Under the pieces are notes generated by a model. That model saw only the letters and a list, made by a program, of their open reading frames with translations. It made no database searches and was not told the origin of the DNA. From positions 1 to 11,409 of the forward strand of contig JASLDA010000276.1 in NCBI GenBank assembly GCA_030151745.1: DNA of 11,409 bases, read 5' to 3'. Of this stretch, positions 1-9,100 are shown piece after piece (position 1 is the first letter of the stretch; each line of letters begins with the position of its first letter). The stretch is from Chitinophagaceae bacterium (GTDB taxonomy: Bacteria > Bacteroidota > Bacteroidia > Chitinophagales > Chitinophagaceae). The position numbers and the translations under genes were made by a program.

Positions 1-3000
1 GCGACGCGATGGTGGCCTACCTGCTGGCCAACCCGCCCTTCCCCTACCAGTACAAGTGGTTTACGAGCAACGATATCTTCGAGACCCTACTGATCGACGT
101 GGAAATGTCGCCCTGCATGCCTACGACGCGGATCCTGCTCGGCATCAACAGCACCCAGCTCTGGATGGACCGCGTACTGATGGGCCTGGAGAAGAATACG
201 GTCACCGGCTCCCCCGTCCCGCTGAAAGTGGACAAGGAGCCCGGGCGCCAATGGGCATCCTGGCGGAAGCGCTACCGCATCTGGGAAGCCAACCGGAAGA
301 TCTTCATCTACCCCGAGAACTGGATCGAGCCGGAGCTCCGCGACGACAAGACACCCCTGTTCCTCGAACTGGAGAAGTTCCTGAAGCAGAACGAGGTGAC
401 CAAGGAGAACGTGGAGCTCGCGTACTCGACCTACCTGGAGCGCCTGGACGAGCTGGCGCACCTTGAAATCGTCGGCCTGTACCGCGAGACGAAGCAGACC
501 AACTACTCCGTCTTCATGTACAACCCCGGCGTGATCGAGCGCGATGTGGTTCACGTCTTCGGCCGGACCCCTGCCCATCCGCATATCTATTACTACCGGA
601 AGCGGATCGGCGACGAGTGGACTGCGTGGACGAAGATGGATGTCCAGATCGACGGCGATCACTTCATCCCGGTGCTGTGGCGGGGCCGCCTGCGCCTGTA
701 CTGGCTGAGCTTCATGAAGGAGCAGCTCGCCGATGCCGGCAACAAGATGCGTTCCGGCAAGCAGGACTATGTCACGCCGCCCTCTACCCGCTACAAGATC
801 AACCTGGCCTGGACCGAGCTGAAGAACGGCAACTGGACGGCGAAGCAGCTGAGCAAAGCTTCGCTCTACAGCATGAACATCGAAGAAGAGGACCTGCTCG
901 GCTGGGACCACCTGTGGTTCTACCATAACCGCGGCTGGAGCAATAGGGAAGTGCGCGCCTGGTACCCGGCGGGGACCCTGGACCGGCAGCTCCGGGAGCG
1001 CTTCTACTTCTACAATACCCTGGATGCGGCGGGCAACCTGGTATTCGAGGTGCAGGAGAAAATAGTGCGGAATTCCTGCCCTTCGCTCGACGGGCGCCTG
1101 TATGCCGGCACGAACGGCCTGGTGCCGCTTTCCAAGACAAACGGCGACAACGATATCCCGGCCCGCCTCCGGCTCATCGACAGCCTGGACAAATACAATG
1201 ATGTATTCCGCTCTGGAACGGGCTCCTTCCAGGTTACCTTCAACGACGTGAAGGCTTCCGGCGAGATCCGGTCTTTTGCCACCCTTCACCAACCCTTCAA
1301 CGGGAGCGGCGTCAAGGATTCCAACAGCCTGGAGGCCCAGGGCTACAGGGGCTGGTTCACAGACTACCGGTACCTCCCCGACCCGGACAACAAGCCGAAA
1401 ACCAACAGCGGCTACTTCCACTTCCCGAACAACGTGAAGCTGCTGGACCGTGCCCCGGATACGGATCTGGGCTCGACACCCAAGGGCAAATACCTCGTAT
1501 TCCCCCGCGATGTGCCCAAGGGATACAGCAATCCCGCTTCGATGATCCGCATGCCGTTCTTCTTCTATAAGGACAACGACAACTCGTTTTTCGTCGAGGA
1601 AGTCCATGTATCTACCGGCCAGAACCAGACCTCGCTCAGCATCCTGGGGCTGGACGATTCGAAGTTCAGCTTCCTGCCGACGGCGGGTGTGCAGCTGGGC
1701 AACGGCGGAACCCTGCTCCAGAGCTCCTTCAGCTTCGGCGGAGACATCCTGCCTGTCAGCGTCGATCCCGGGTACCGGATCTATTACCGCTTCCATAACT
1801 TCTTCCACAACCGCGTTTACGATTTCCGGCAGAAGCTGTTCGAAAGCGGGATCGACGGCCTGCTGGACCGGAGCTATATCGACACCCTGAACCTGCCTGC
1901 CAACGATACCATCAAATTTGCAGGCACCTATCAACCCACGTCGGCGGTGATGAAGACGGACGCTTCCGGGCGGGACGTCTACCCGGCCAACAATGTCGAC
2001 TTCTCGTACGATTCGGCATTCTCGCAGTACAACTGGGAGATCTTCTTCCATATCCCGCTGCTCATCGCAAACAAGCTGAGCCTGAACCAACAGTTCGACG
2101 ACGCCCGGAAATGGTATCACTACATCTTCAACCCGACGGTCGCCAACAACCTCAGCGTGCCGACGACCATCCTCGACTTCTGGAACTTCACCCCGTTCTA
2201 CCAGCGCGCGCTCAATGTCCCCACGATCTACCAGATCATGCAGGACGCCAACCTGAGCGCCGCCGTGCAGCGCTGGGCGAACGACCCATTCAAGCCGCAC
2301 CTCGTAGCCCGGACCCGCATTACGGCCTACATGAAGACGACGGTGATGAAGTACCTGGACAACCTCATCGCCTGGGGCGATGCCCTGTTCCGGACCGACA
2401 GCCGCGAGGATATCGTCGAGGCGACGCTGCTGTACGTGCTTGCGGCGCAGCTGCTGGGCCGCAGGCCGAAACAGATCCCGCCCCGGGCCGTCGCCGCAGT
2501 ACAGACCTATGCATCCCTGCAGGCAACGAACTCCTGGAACGATTTCAGCAATGCGATGGTGAAGATCGAGAGCTACATGCTGACCTCGGGCACAACGCCT
2601 GCTGCCGGTATGAGCCAGAAAGCGGCGAACACGGCGCAGATGTATTTCTTCTGCATCCCGCCGAACAGCAAGCTGAACGGGTATTGGGACATCGTCGCCG
2701 ACCGCCTTTTCAAGATCCGCAACTGCCAGAACATCGACGGCGTCACCCGCGACCTGGCGCTGTACGATCCCCCGATCGATCCGGCGCTGCTGGTGAAGGC
2801 CGCTGCCGCAGGCATCTCGGCGACGGACGCCGTGGCCGCTGCAAACGCGCCGCTGCCGGTGTACCGCTTCCAGGTGCTGGCGCAGAAGGCCACCGAGATC
2901 GCGGGCGAGGTGAAAGCCCTGGGCAGCCAGCTGCTCTCCGCGCTCGAGAAGAAGGATGCCGAGAAGCTCGCGCTGCTGCGCAGCAGCCAGGAGATCCGCG

Positions 3001-5600
3001 TGCTGGATGCCGTGACCGAGCTCAAGGAAAAGAGCATCGAGGAAGCCGCCGGGCAGATCAATGCGCTCGATCAGCAACGTAAGATGGTGACGCAGCGCAG
3101 GGATCACTATCAGCGCCTCATAGAAAACGGGTTGAACGTCGAAGAACAACTTCAGCTGGAAAGCCTTCAGGAGAGCATTCCTCTTTATATCAGCCAAGGC
3201 GTAACCCAGGCACTCGCAAGCACGCTGTTTGCAATTCCTGAATTCCATCTGGGCCCTTTCCTGGCCGGCCTCCGTGCGGGAGGGCAGAATCTCGGCCACC
3301 TGACTAATGCGGCGGCTTCTATCGTAGGGATTCTCACGAATGTAAACTCGGCCAAAGGAAGTATGGCTGCAACCAAGGGCGGATACCTGCGCCGTGCCGA
3401 AGAGTGGGCATTCCAGGTGAAGGCTGCAGACACCGAGCTGCTCCAGCTCGACAAGCAGGTGATCTCCGCGCAGATCCGCATGGCAATCGCCGAGACGGAC
3501 CTGAAGAACCATAAGCTCCAGCGCCAGAACGCCCTGGACATGGACGAGGCGATGCGCGGCAAGTACACCAACGAGGAGCTCTACGACTGGATGACCGGGC
3601 AGATTTCCTTCACCTACATGGCAGCCTACAAGCTTGCCCTGAACATGGCCATGAAGGCGGAGCGCTGTTATCAGAACGAGCTCAACACGACCGATACCAG
3701 CTTCATCGGCAGCACATACTGGGACTCCCTGCACAAGGGCCTTATGGACGGTGAAACACTCGACTACGACATAAAGCGTATGGAAGCTTCCTACCTTGAC
3801 AATAACAAGCGCCAGCTGGAGCTCAGAAAGCACATCAGCCTGGCGGCGCTGGATCCGAAGGCGCTCCTGGACCTGAAGTCGGGCAAGGCCTGCACGATCA
3901 CGATTCCCGAGTGGGTGTACGATATGGACTACCCGGGCCATCACATGCGCCGGATCAAATCCGTCAGCGTATCGATCCCCTGCGTCGCCGGTCCGTACAC
4001 GACGGTCAGCTGCAAGCTTTCCCTGCTGAAGAGCCGCTACCGGATCTCGGGCGTGAAATCCCCGGGCTACCCGGAGAACCCGGTGGGCAACGATACGCGC
4101 TTCAAATACATCTACGGCAATATCCAGTCCATCGCGACCTCGCATGGGCAGAACGACAGCGGCCTGTTCGACTTCTCCTTCCGCGACGAGCGCTACCTGC
4201 CCTTCGAAGGCGCAGGTGCGATCTCCGACTGGCGGATCGAGCTGCCCGCAGCTTATGCCCAGTTCGACCACGACTCGATCTCCGACCTCATCCTGCATAT
4301 CAACTATACGGCGCAGGACGAAGGCGGGCTGGCTGCCGACGCCACGAACGCGGTGACCGGCATGCTGGAAAGCTCCGGCGCGGCAGGGTTCATGAACCTC
4401 TTCAGCCTGAAGCACGAGTTTGCGGACGCCTGGTATGCATACGGCAGCAACTACGCGAATACCCCGGGCGCGCTGAAGCTCCGCCTGAGCCAGGATATGT
4501 ACCCGATGTTCAGCAAGGGTAAGCAGATCTACGTACAGCCCCTGCGCCTGCTGGGCAAGTGGAAGAAGAAGGGCGCCGCTGCCGGGCAGACGATCGAGCT
4601 GTCCTACTGGAACGGCACTACGGTAAACACCGTTTCGTTCGCGCTCACAGGCACGGTGAACGGCGAGTACTCCACCTTCGACGCCGGGCTCAGCACGCCG
4701 CTCGTAACGATCGACGCCAACATCCGCCTGCTGAAGCTGGCGCTGAAGCAAGGCGGTGTAGCCAAGAACATGGATGAGTTGTTCGAGGATCTGTACCTGG
4801 TCAACCTGAACCGGCTTGCCGGAGATGTGACCGGCTCCGCCGCAAGCGATCCCGATTGGTCGGACACATCCGCCCTCCCGGCGCTGCCCTCCGGCGTGAA
4901 GGCCTGGTGGATGGCCGATGCGGGGATCGTACGGGACCAGGCAAGCGGCAACGTAATGAGCTGGGGGGATATGAGCCAGAACGGGCACGCGCTCCAGAAG
5001 GGATCTACGCTGCAGCAACCGGTGTATTTCCAGAACGGAGGCCCGAACAACAAACCCTACCTGCGCTTCGACGGCAGCCGCAGCATGTCCTGTCCTGCGT
5101 TCAACATCGACAACACGCAAACCCTCATGTTCTTCTCGGTGTACCGGAATACGTCGTCGACGGCGGGAGGTGTCATCCTCGAGAGCGGCCCCAACTTCCA
5201 GTACCAGCCCGGCGCATTCGCGCTCGCTACGAACGATGGCTACCAGGATCACGTCGAGACCAGCCACAGGGGAAATGTAGGCCTTGCCGTGGGCGGGCAG
5301 CTGATCCCGCTGAACCAATGGTCCTACGTACGCTACGTGAACGATATGAGCGTCTCGCCGCCGGAAGCGGTCACCTACGCGAACGGGGGCTCCGCCGGGG
5401 TGCTCAGCCGCTGGGTGCCCAACACGGCGAGCAATACCGGGAATTTCAGCTCAGGCCTCCCGCTGTTCCTCGGAAGCCGGAACCATGGCGCTCCCTTCCT
5501 TACCGGGGACCTGGCCGAGTTCATCATATTCGACCGTAAGCTCAGCCTCTCGGAAGTGACGGCCGTCGAAAACTACCTCAAATCCAAGTATAATCTGTAA
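1..5600 (+). CDS. Tc toxin complex TcA subunit, 5'-partial, with C-terminal LamG-like domain
   Basis: C-terminal portion of a TcA subunit, the pentameric receptor-binding and pore-forming component of Tc toxins. The frame is open to the left window edge. The ATG at 9 lies inside a conserved family block, so it is unlikely to be the true start; TcA proteins are usually about 2,400-2,500 residues and roughly the first third is missing. Counting from the ATG at 9: residues 4-160 match the conserved TcA block with LLIDVEM and YPENWIEPELRDDK; about 165-240 starts the neuraminidase-like/beta-rich part; 677-820 contains FFHIPLLIANKLS, WYHYIFNP and VMKYLDNLIAWGD; 880-935 contains the YWDIVADRLFKIRNCQNIDG block; 940-975 is the likely linker. 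Residues about 976-1215 form the helical coiled-coil pore with a hydrophobic Gly/Ala-rich tip near 1057-1120, then RRAEEW. Residues 1288-1605 are the TcB-binding region (DYPGHHMRRIKSVSVSIP). Residues about 1625-1863 form a LamG/concanavalin A-like domain, which is unusual for TcA. TAA stop at 5598. Confidence 0.95.
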   Translation, partial: DAMVAYLLANPPFPYQYKWFTSNDIFETLLIDVEMSPCMPTTRILLGINSTQLWMDRVLMGLEKNTVTGSPVPLKVDKEPGRQWASWRKRYRIWEANRKIFIYPENWIEPELRDDKTPLFLELEKFLKQNEVTKENVELAYSTYLERLDELAHLEIVGLYRETKQTNYSVFMYNPGVIERDVVHVFGRTPAHPHIYYYRKRIGDEWTAWTKMDVQIDGDHFIPVLWRGRLRLYWLSFMKEQLADAGNKMRSGKQDYVTPPSTRYKINLAWTELKNGNWTAKQLSKASLYSMNIEEEDLLGWDHLWFYHNRGWSNREVRAWYPAGTLDRQLRERFYFYNTLDAAGNLVFEVQEKIVRNSCPSLDGRLYAGTNGLVPLSKTNGDNDIPARLRLIDSLDKYNDVFRSGTGSFQVTFNDVKASGEIRSFATLHQPFNGSGVKDSNSLEAQGYRGWFTDYRYLPDPDNKPKTNSGYFHFPNNVKLLDRAPDTDLGSTPKGKYLVFPRDVPKGYSNPASMIRMPFFFYKDNDNSFFVEEVHVSTGQNQTSLSILGLDDSKFSFLPTAGVQLGNGGTLLQSSFSFGGDILPVSVDPGYRIYYRFHNFFHNRVYDFRQKLFESGIDGLLDRSYIDTLNLPANDTIKFAGTYQPTSAVMKTDASGRDVYPANNVDFSYDSAFSQYNWEIFFHIPLLIANKLSLNQQFDDARKWYHYIFNPTVANNLSVPTTILDFWNFTPFYQRALNVPTIYQIMQDANLSAAVQRWANDPFKPHLVARTRITAYMKTTVMKYLDNLIAWGDALFRTDSREDIVEATLLYVLAAQLLGRRPKQIPPRAVAAVQTYASLQATNSWNDFSNAMVKIESYMLTSGTTPAAGMSQKAANTAQMYFFCIPPNSKLNGYWDIVADRLFKIRNCQNIDGVTRDLALYDPPIDPALLVKAAAAGISATDAVAAANAPLPVYRFQVLAQKATEIAGEVKALGSQLLSALEKKDAEKLALLRSSQEIRVLDAVTELKEKSIEEAAGQINALDQQRKMVTQRRDHYQRLIENGLNVEEQLQLESLQESIPLYISQGVTQALASTLFAIPEFHLGPFLAGLRAGGQNLGHLTNAAASIVGILTNVNSAKGSMAATKGGYLRRAEEWAFQVKAADTELLQLDKQVISAQIRMAIAETDLKNHKLQRQNALDMDEAMRGKYTNEELYDWMTGQISFTYMAAYKLALNMAMKAERCYQNELNTTDTSFIGSTYWDSLHKGLMDGETLDYDIKRMEASYLDNNKRQLELRKHISLAALDPKALLDLKSGKACTITIPEWVYDMDYPGHHMRRIKSVSVSIPCVAGPYTTVSCKLSLLKSRYRISGVKSPGYPENPVGNDTRFKYIYGNIQSIATSHGQNDSGLFDFSFRDERYLPFEGAGAISDWRIELPAAYAQFDHDSISDLILHINYTAQDEGGLAADATNAVTGMLESSGAAGFMNLFSLKHEFADAWYAYGSNYANTPGALKLRLSQDMYPMFSKGKQIYVQPLRLLGKWKKKGAAAGQTIELSYWNGTTVNTVSFALTGTVNGEYSTFDAGLSTPLVTIDANIRLLKLALKQGGVAKNMDELFEDLYLVNLNRLAGDVTGSAASDPDWSDTSALPALPSGVKAWWMADAGIVRDQASGNVMSWGDMSQNGHALQKGSTLQQPVYFQNGGPNNKPYLRFDGSRSMSCPAFNIDNTQTLMFFSVYRNTSSTAGGVILESGPNFQYQPGAFALATNDGYQDHVETSHRGNVGLAVGGQLIPLNQWSYVRYVNDMSVSPPEAVTYANGGSAGVLSRWVPNTASNTGNFSSGLPLFLGSRNHGAPFLTGDLAEFIIFDRKLSLSEVTAVENYLKSKYNL

Positions 5601-5612
5601 CCCACATCCAGC

Positions 5613-5891
5613 ATGAAAGCAATCATCTATCCCGACGCGCAGGCTGCGGAAGCCGCGCTCGCCAGCTGCACGGCCGCTATCGGACAGCCCGTGCCCATCT
5701 ATACCGGCCCCGGCCCTTTTGCAGATCCGGAGCCCGGCCTTCCCTACAGCTATATCATCAAGCATCCCGGCCAGGATCAATGGGCGCTCGTCGCCGACGA
5801 CAAGGTCGAGGACGCGCTTGGCGAGACCGCGGTAGAACTGGATGAAACCTGGTTCCCGGTACGCAGCATCTTAGATATGCCGATCTCCTGA
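5613..5891 (+). CDS. Small hypothetical protein encoded between TcA and TcB/TcC (92 aa)
   Basis: I do not recognise this family. The gene begins 12 bp after the TcA stop, on the same strand and with matching GC-rich codon use, so it is probably co-transcribed with TcA. The 92-residue product is acidic overall, with no signal peptide, membrane segment or cysteine pattern suggesting a metal site (one Cys, near residue 19). It opens with MKAIIYPDAQAAEAALA, has a Pro/Gly-rich middle (PIYTGPGPFADPEPG), and a C-terminal half containing QWALVADDKVEDAL and ETWFPV. This compact layout resembles small uncharacterised proteins found next to phage tail and tail-fibre genes, but that is an impression, not a match. 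No Shine-Dalgarno sequence precedes the ATG. A role as a small chaperone or assembly partner for the TcA C-terminal extension is possible from position alone. Spurious ORF is the alternative, less likely given the tight spacing and the protein-like composition. Confidence 0.7.
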   Translation: MKAIIYPDAQAAEAALASCTAAIGQPVPIYTGPGPFADPEPGLPYSYIIKHPGQDQWALVADDKVEDALGETAVELDETWFPVRSILDMPIS

Positions 5892-5945
5892 TCCCCCGCC
5901 CCGGCAGCCCCTATAACCCGGGGGCGTTCAACCGGATTCGTCCCG

Positions 5946-5961
5946 GGCGCGCTTCCGCGCT
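5946..5961 (+). other. Minor GC-rich hairpin in the intergenic gap
   Basis: GCGCG at 5947-5951 pairs with CGCGC at 5956-5960 around a CTTC loop, and G5946-T5961 can add a wobble pair. It sits between the small gene and the larger hairpin at 5965-6008. The hexamer CCCGGG occurs four times in this gap (5917, 5942, 5970, 5998). On its own the hairpin is short enough to be chance in such GC-rich DNA. Confidence 0.3.
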
Positions 5962-5964
5962 GAT

Positions 5965-6008
5965 CGGAACCCGGGCGGACCGTGCTCTCACGGACCGCCC
6001 GGGTTCCG
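5965..6008 (+). terminator. 20-bp-stem hairpin downstream of the TcA/small-gene unit (putative terminator or attenuator)
   Basis: The arm at 5965-5984 pairs with 5989-6008 around a CTCT loop: 19 of 20 pairs are Watson-Crick and the only mismatch is A5979 against A5994. It begins 73 bp after the small gene's stop codon. There is no T-run after the second arm, so it is not a classical intrinsic terminator. It may act as an RNA 3'-end stabiliser, a partial terminator, or a protein site at the DNA level. The hairpin itself is seen directly; the terminator label is inference. Confidence 0.45.
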
Positions 6009-6020
6009 GCCCGGCAACGC

Positions 6021-6107
6021 CGGCGGACAGAGAAAGCAGGAGCGCAGGTTCTCATGAACGTCATGACGAATCGTGGGAACCTGCGCCCTCCTTTATCCCT
6101 GCCGCCG
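6021..6107 (+). terminator. Long imperfect hairpin (~87 nt) before the TcB/TcC gene
   Basis: The core stem pairs 6042-6057 with 6071-6086 (16 pairs, two of them G-T). It extends outward with interruptions: 6038-6040 with 6087-6089, 6033-6036 with 6091-6094, 6028-6030 with 6099-6101, and 6021-6026 with 6102-6107. Its apex contains a perfect 10-bp palindrome, CGTCATGACG, at 6059-6068. The AAAG and CTTTAT flanks of the core are faintly terminator-like, but there is no real T-tract. It could be a terminator, an mRNA leader structure controlling the gene at 6152, or a short palindromic repeat element. Confidence 0.4.
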
Positions 6108-6140
6108 ACCGGCATCGCCCCACCACTCTAACCTTTAGCC

Positions 6141-6151
6141 CGTATTATTTT
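6141..6151 (+). promoter_or_regulatory. AT-rich translation initiation region without Shine-Dalgarno
   Basis: Directly before the ATG at 6152 the sequence switches from GC-rich to the AT-rich CGTATTATTTT, with no AGGAGG-like motif in the preceding 20 bases. AT-rich, SD-less leaders are common in Bacteroidota. TATTAT at 6143-6148 resembles a -10 box, but it lies too close to the ATG unless the message were leaderless, so I do not call a promoter. Confidence 0.4.
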
Positions 6152-9100
6152 ATGTCAGTTGAAAAAAAACCGGCAGCTGCCGGCCAGGCTGCCCACGGCA
6201 AGTCCGGCGATGTATATCCGCTGGACCGCTATACCGCTCAGCCCAAGGGCGAGCAGCAGCAGGACAGCCCCTATTACCAATCCAAGGCGCCCAGCATCGA
6301 GCTGCCGAAAGGCGGCGGCGCGCTGAAAGGAATCGATGAAAAATTCACCGTCAACGCCGTGAACGGAACTTCCTCCCTGGATGTTCCCCTGCCCCTCTCG
6401 CCCGGCCGCGGCGGATTTAGCCCCGCACTGAGCCTTTCCTACAATTCCGGCGGTGGAAACAGCGAGTTCGGCCTCGGCTGGGGGCTTTCCCTCCCTTCCA
6501 TCCAGCGCAAGACAGACAAGAAGCTGCCCCGCTACGACGACGCTAACAACAGCGACGTCTTCCTGCTTGCCGGGGCCGAAGACCTGGTTCCCGCGCTGGA
6601 TGCCAACGGCATCCCCCTCCCCGAAACCTATGCCGGGAACTACAGGATCCGCAGGTTCCGCCCGCGTATAGAAGGCCTATTCGCCCGTATCGAGCTGATC
6701 CATAACATCACGAAACCCGGAAGCTGGTGGCGCGTCACGACCAGGGACAATATCACCACCTGGTACGGTCTCTCGGCGGGCAGCCGCCTGGCCGATCCGG
6801 CCGATCCCGGCCGCGTGTTCCGCTGGCTGCCGGAGCTCGTCTGCGACCATAAGGGCAATGTGCAGCACTATCTCTATGCCGATGAAGACCTGCAGGACGT
6901 AGGCGGCCCGGCGGAGCGCAATCACCTCAACGGCGCGGCGCCCATCGCCAACAAGTATCTGAAGCAGGTCAATTACAACAACGCCGTGCCCTGGTTCAGC
7001 TCGAACAGCAACGTCTATGGCCCGACACCTCCCGATACCGGCATCGGCTGGACGATGCAGCTGGTGCTGGATTACGGCGATCACTCGTCGCCGTCCCTGC
7101 TCGGCGCAGACCGTCCCTGGAACTGCCGCGGCGATGCCTTCTCGGATTTCCACGCCGGCTTCGAGATCCGGACCTACCGCCGCTGCCGCCGGGCCATGAT
7201 GTTCCACACATTCGCGGAATTGAACGACGGTCTTCCGACCCTGGTGCGCAGCCTGGAGCTGGTCTATGAGCACGACAGCAACCCCGCCGGCACCCTGACC
7301 GAGGCGGACTATATCACCACGATCCTGCAGCACGGCCATAGCCGGACGGCGGACGGCGCCTACCTCACGAAGTCCCTGCCCCCCATTACATTGACGCACC
7401 AGCCCCTGCGCTGGGATACAACCCTGCACAGCGTCTCCCCCAAAGACGCCGAGCATAGCCCCCAGGGCCTGACCGGCCCTTATCAATGGACCGACCTGCT
7501 GGGCGAAGGTCTTCCCGGCATCCTCAGCGAGCAGGCTTCCGGCTGGTTCTACAAGCGAAACCTCGGCGAGGGTCATTTCACCCCGGCCATGCCGGTAAGT
7601 CCCAAGCCGAGCCTCCGCGGCCTGGGCCAGGCCTTGCAATGGCAGGATCTGAACGCCGACGGCAGCCGGCAGCTGGTATCCCGCGACCGCTCCCTGCCCG
7701 GCTACTTCGAGCTCAACGACGACCAGCAGTGGGAACCCTTCCAACCCTTTCCTTCCAATGTCAATATAGACTGGAACAGCCCCTATACCCACCTGCTGGA
7801 CCTGGACGGCGATGGCCGGCCCGATATCCTCCTAACCCGCGAGGCCGCCTGGACCTGGTATCATAACGAAGGCACGGACGGCATCGCGCCCGGCGGCCAG
7901 AGCTTCACCGCTCTGGACGAGGAGCGCGGCCCCCGCCTCCTGCTCGACAACCATGTGCAGCGCATCTTCCTGGCCGACATGAACGGCGACGGCCTCACCG
8001 ACCTGGTGCGCATCTCCAACGGAGATATCTGCTACTGGCCCAACAAAGGCTACGGCAAATTCGGCGCGAAGGTCGCCATGGCCGGCGCGCCCCGCTTCGA
8101 TAACCCCGACGACTATAATCCGCAGCACCTGACGCTTGCCGATATCAGCGGCACCGGCGCCCCGGACCTGATCTACCTCGGCAGCAACCGCTGCAGCGCC
8201 TGGATCAATCTCGCCGGCAACGGCTGGAGCGAGGCTTACGAGATCAACCCCCTGCCGGGCACCGATACATACAGCAAGATCGCCGTGCTCGACTTCCTGG
8301 GCAACGGCACCGGCTGCATCGTATGGAGCAGTCCGCTGCCCCAGCACGCGCACGCGCCCATCCGTTATATAGACCTGATGGGCGGCGTGAAGCCTTATCT
8401 CATGCTTTCCTATGAAAACGGCATGGGCAAGAAGGTCAGCCTGGAATACCGCAGCAGCAGCGGCTTTTACCTGGACGACGAGAAAGCGGGCCGGCCCTGG
8501 GCCTCCAGGCTGCCTTTCCCCGTGCAATGCGTCAGCGAGATCGTCACGGAAGACAGCGTGAGCGAAACCCGCTATACCCAGCGCTACAGCTACCATCACG
8601 GCTACTATGATCATGAGGAGCGCGAGTTCCGCGGCTTCGGCCGGGTGGACACCATCGATACCGAGCGCGCCGCCTATTTCCAGGGACCGGTCCTCGCCGG
8701 GCAGCAGGACCTGGACCAGGCTCCTGTGCTGACCCTGACCTGGTACCATACCGGCGCCTGGATGCGCGAGCATTCCCTGCTGGACCAGTTCGGGGCGGAG
8801 TATTTCCGGTTCGAGCACTGGGACGAGGCCCGAGTCATTGCCGATATACCTTCCGGGCTGAACCCGCAGGAGCTTTGCGAGGCGCACCGTGCGCTGAAAG
8901 GCAGTCCCCTGCGCCAGGAAGTCTATGCCCTGGACGGCAGCGGGCAGGAGCATATCCCGTATACCGTGACGGCAAGCGCTTACGGCGTGAAAATGCTGCA
9001 GGCGCAAGCCGGGAACCGGCACGCGGTCTTCTACGCGTACCGGCAGGAAAACGTAGCCTTCAACTGCGAGCGCAATGCCGCCGATCCGCGCATCTCCCAT

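Noticed and set aside
9..11. ATG at position 9 as a real TcA start, implying a split TcA gene
   Set aside because: The frame is open to the window edge and the ATG falls inside a block conserved in full-length TcA proteins, with no leader or ribosome binding context. A split TcA remains possible but is not supported here.
87..5318. 1743-codon open frame on the - strand, antisense to the TcA gene
   Set aside because: The + strand frame encodes clear TcA family sequence. The antisense product has no recognisable motifs and an Arg/Val/Gly/Ala/His-rich composition typical of reading the opposite strand of GC-rich coding DNA.
5965..6107. CRISPR array, tRNA or mobile-element ends in the intergenic gap
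   Set aside because: The inverted repeats are not repeated as direct units with spacers, do not fold as a cloverleaf, and have no transposase gene or target-site duplication beside them.
5892..6151. N-terminal extension of the TcB/TcC protein through the gap
   Set aside because: The frame of the 6152 gene has no stop in the gap, but I see no in-frame ATG, GTG or TTG there, the two long inverted repeats dominate the sequence, and the protein from ATG 6152 already begins like the family.
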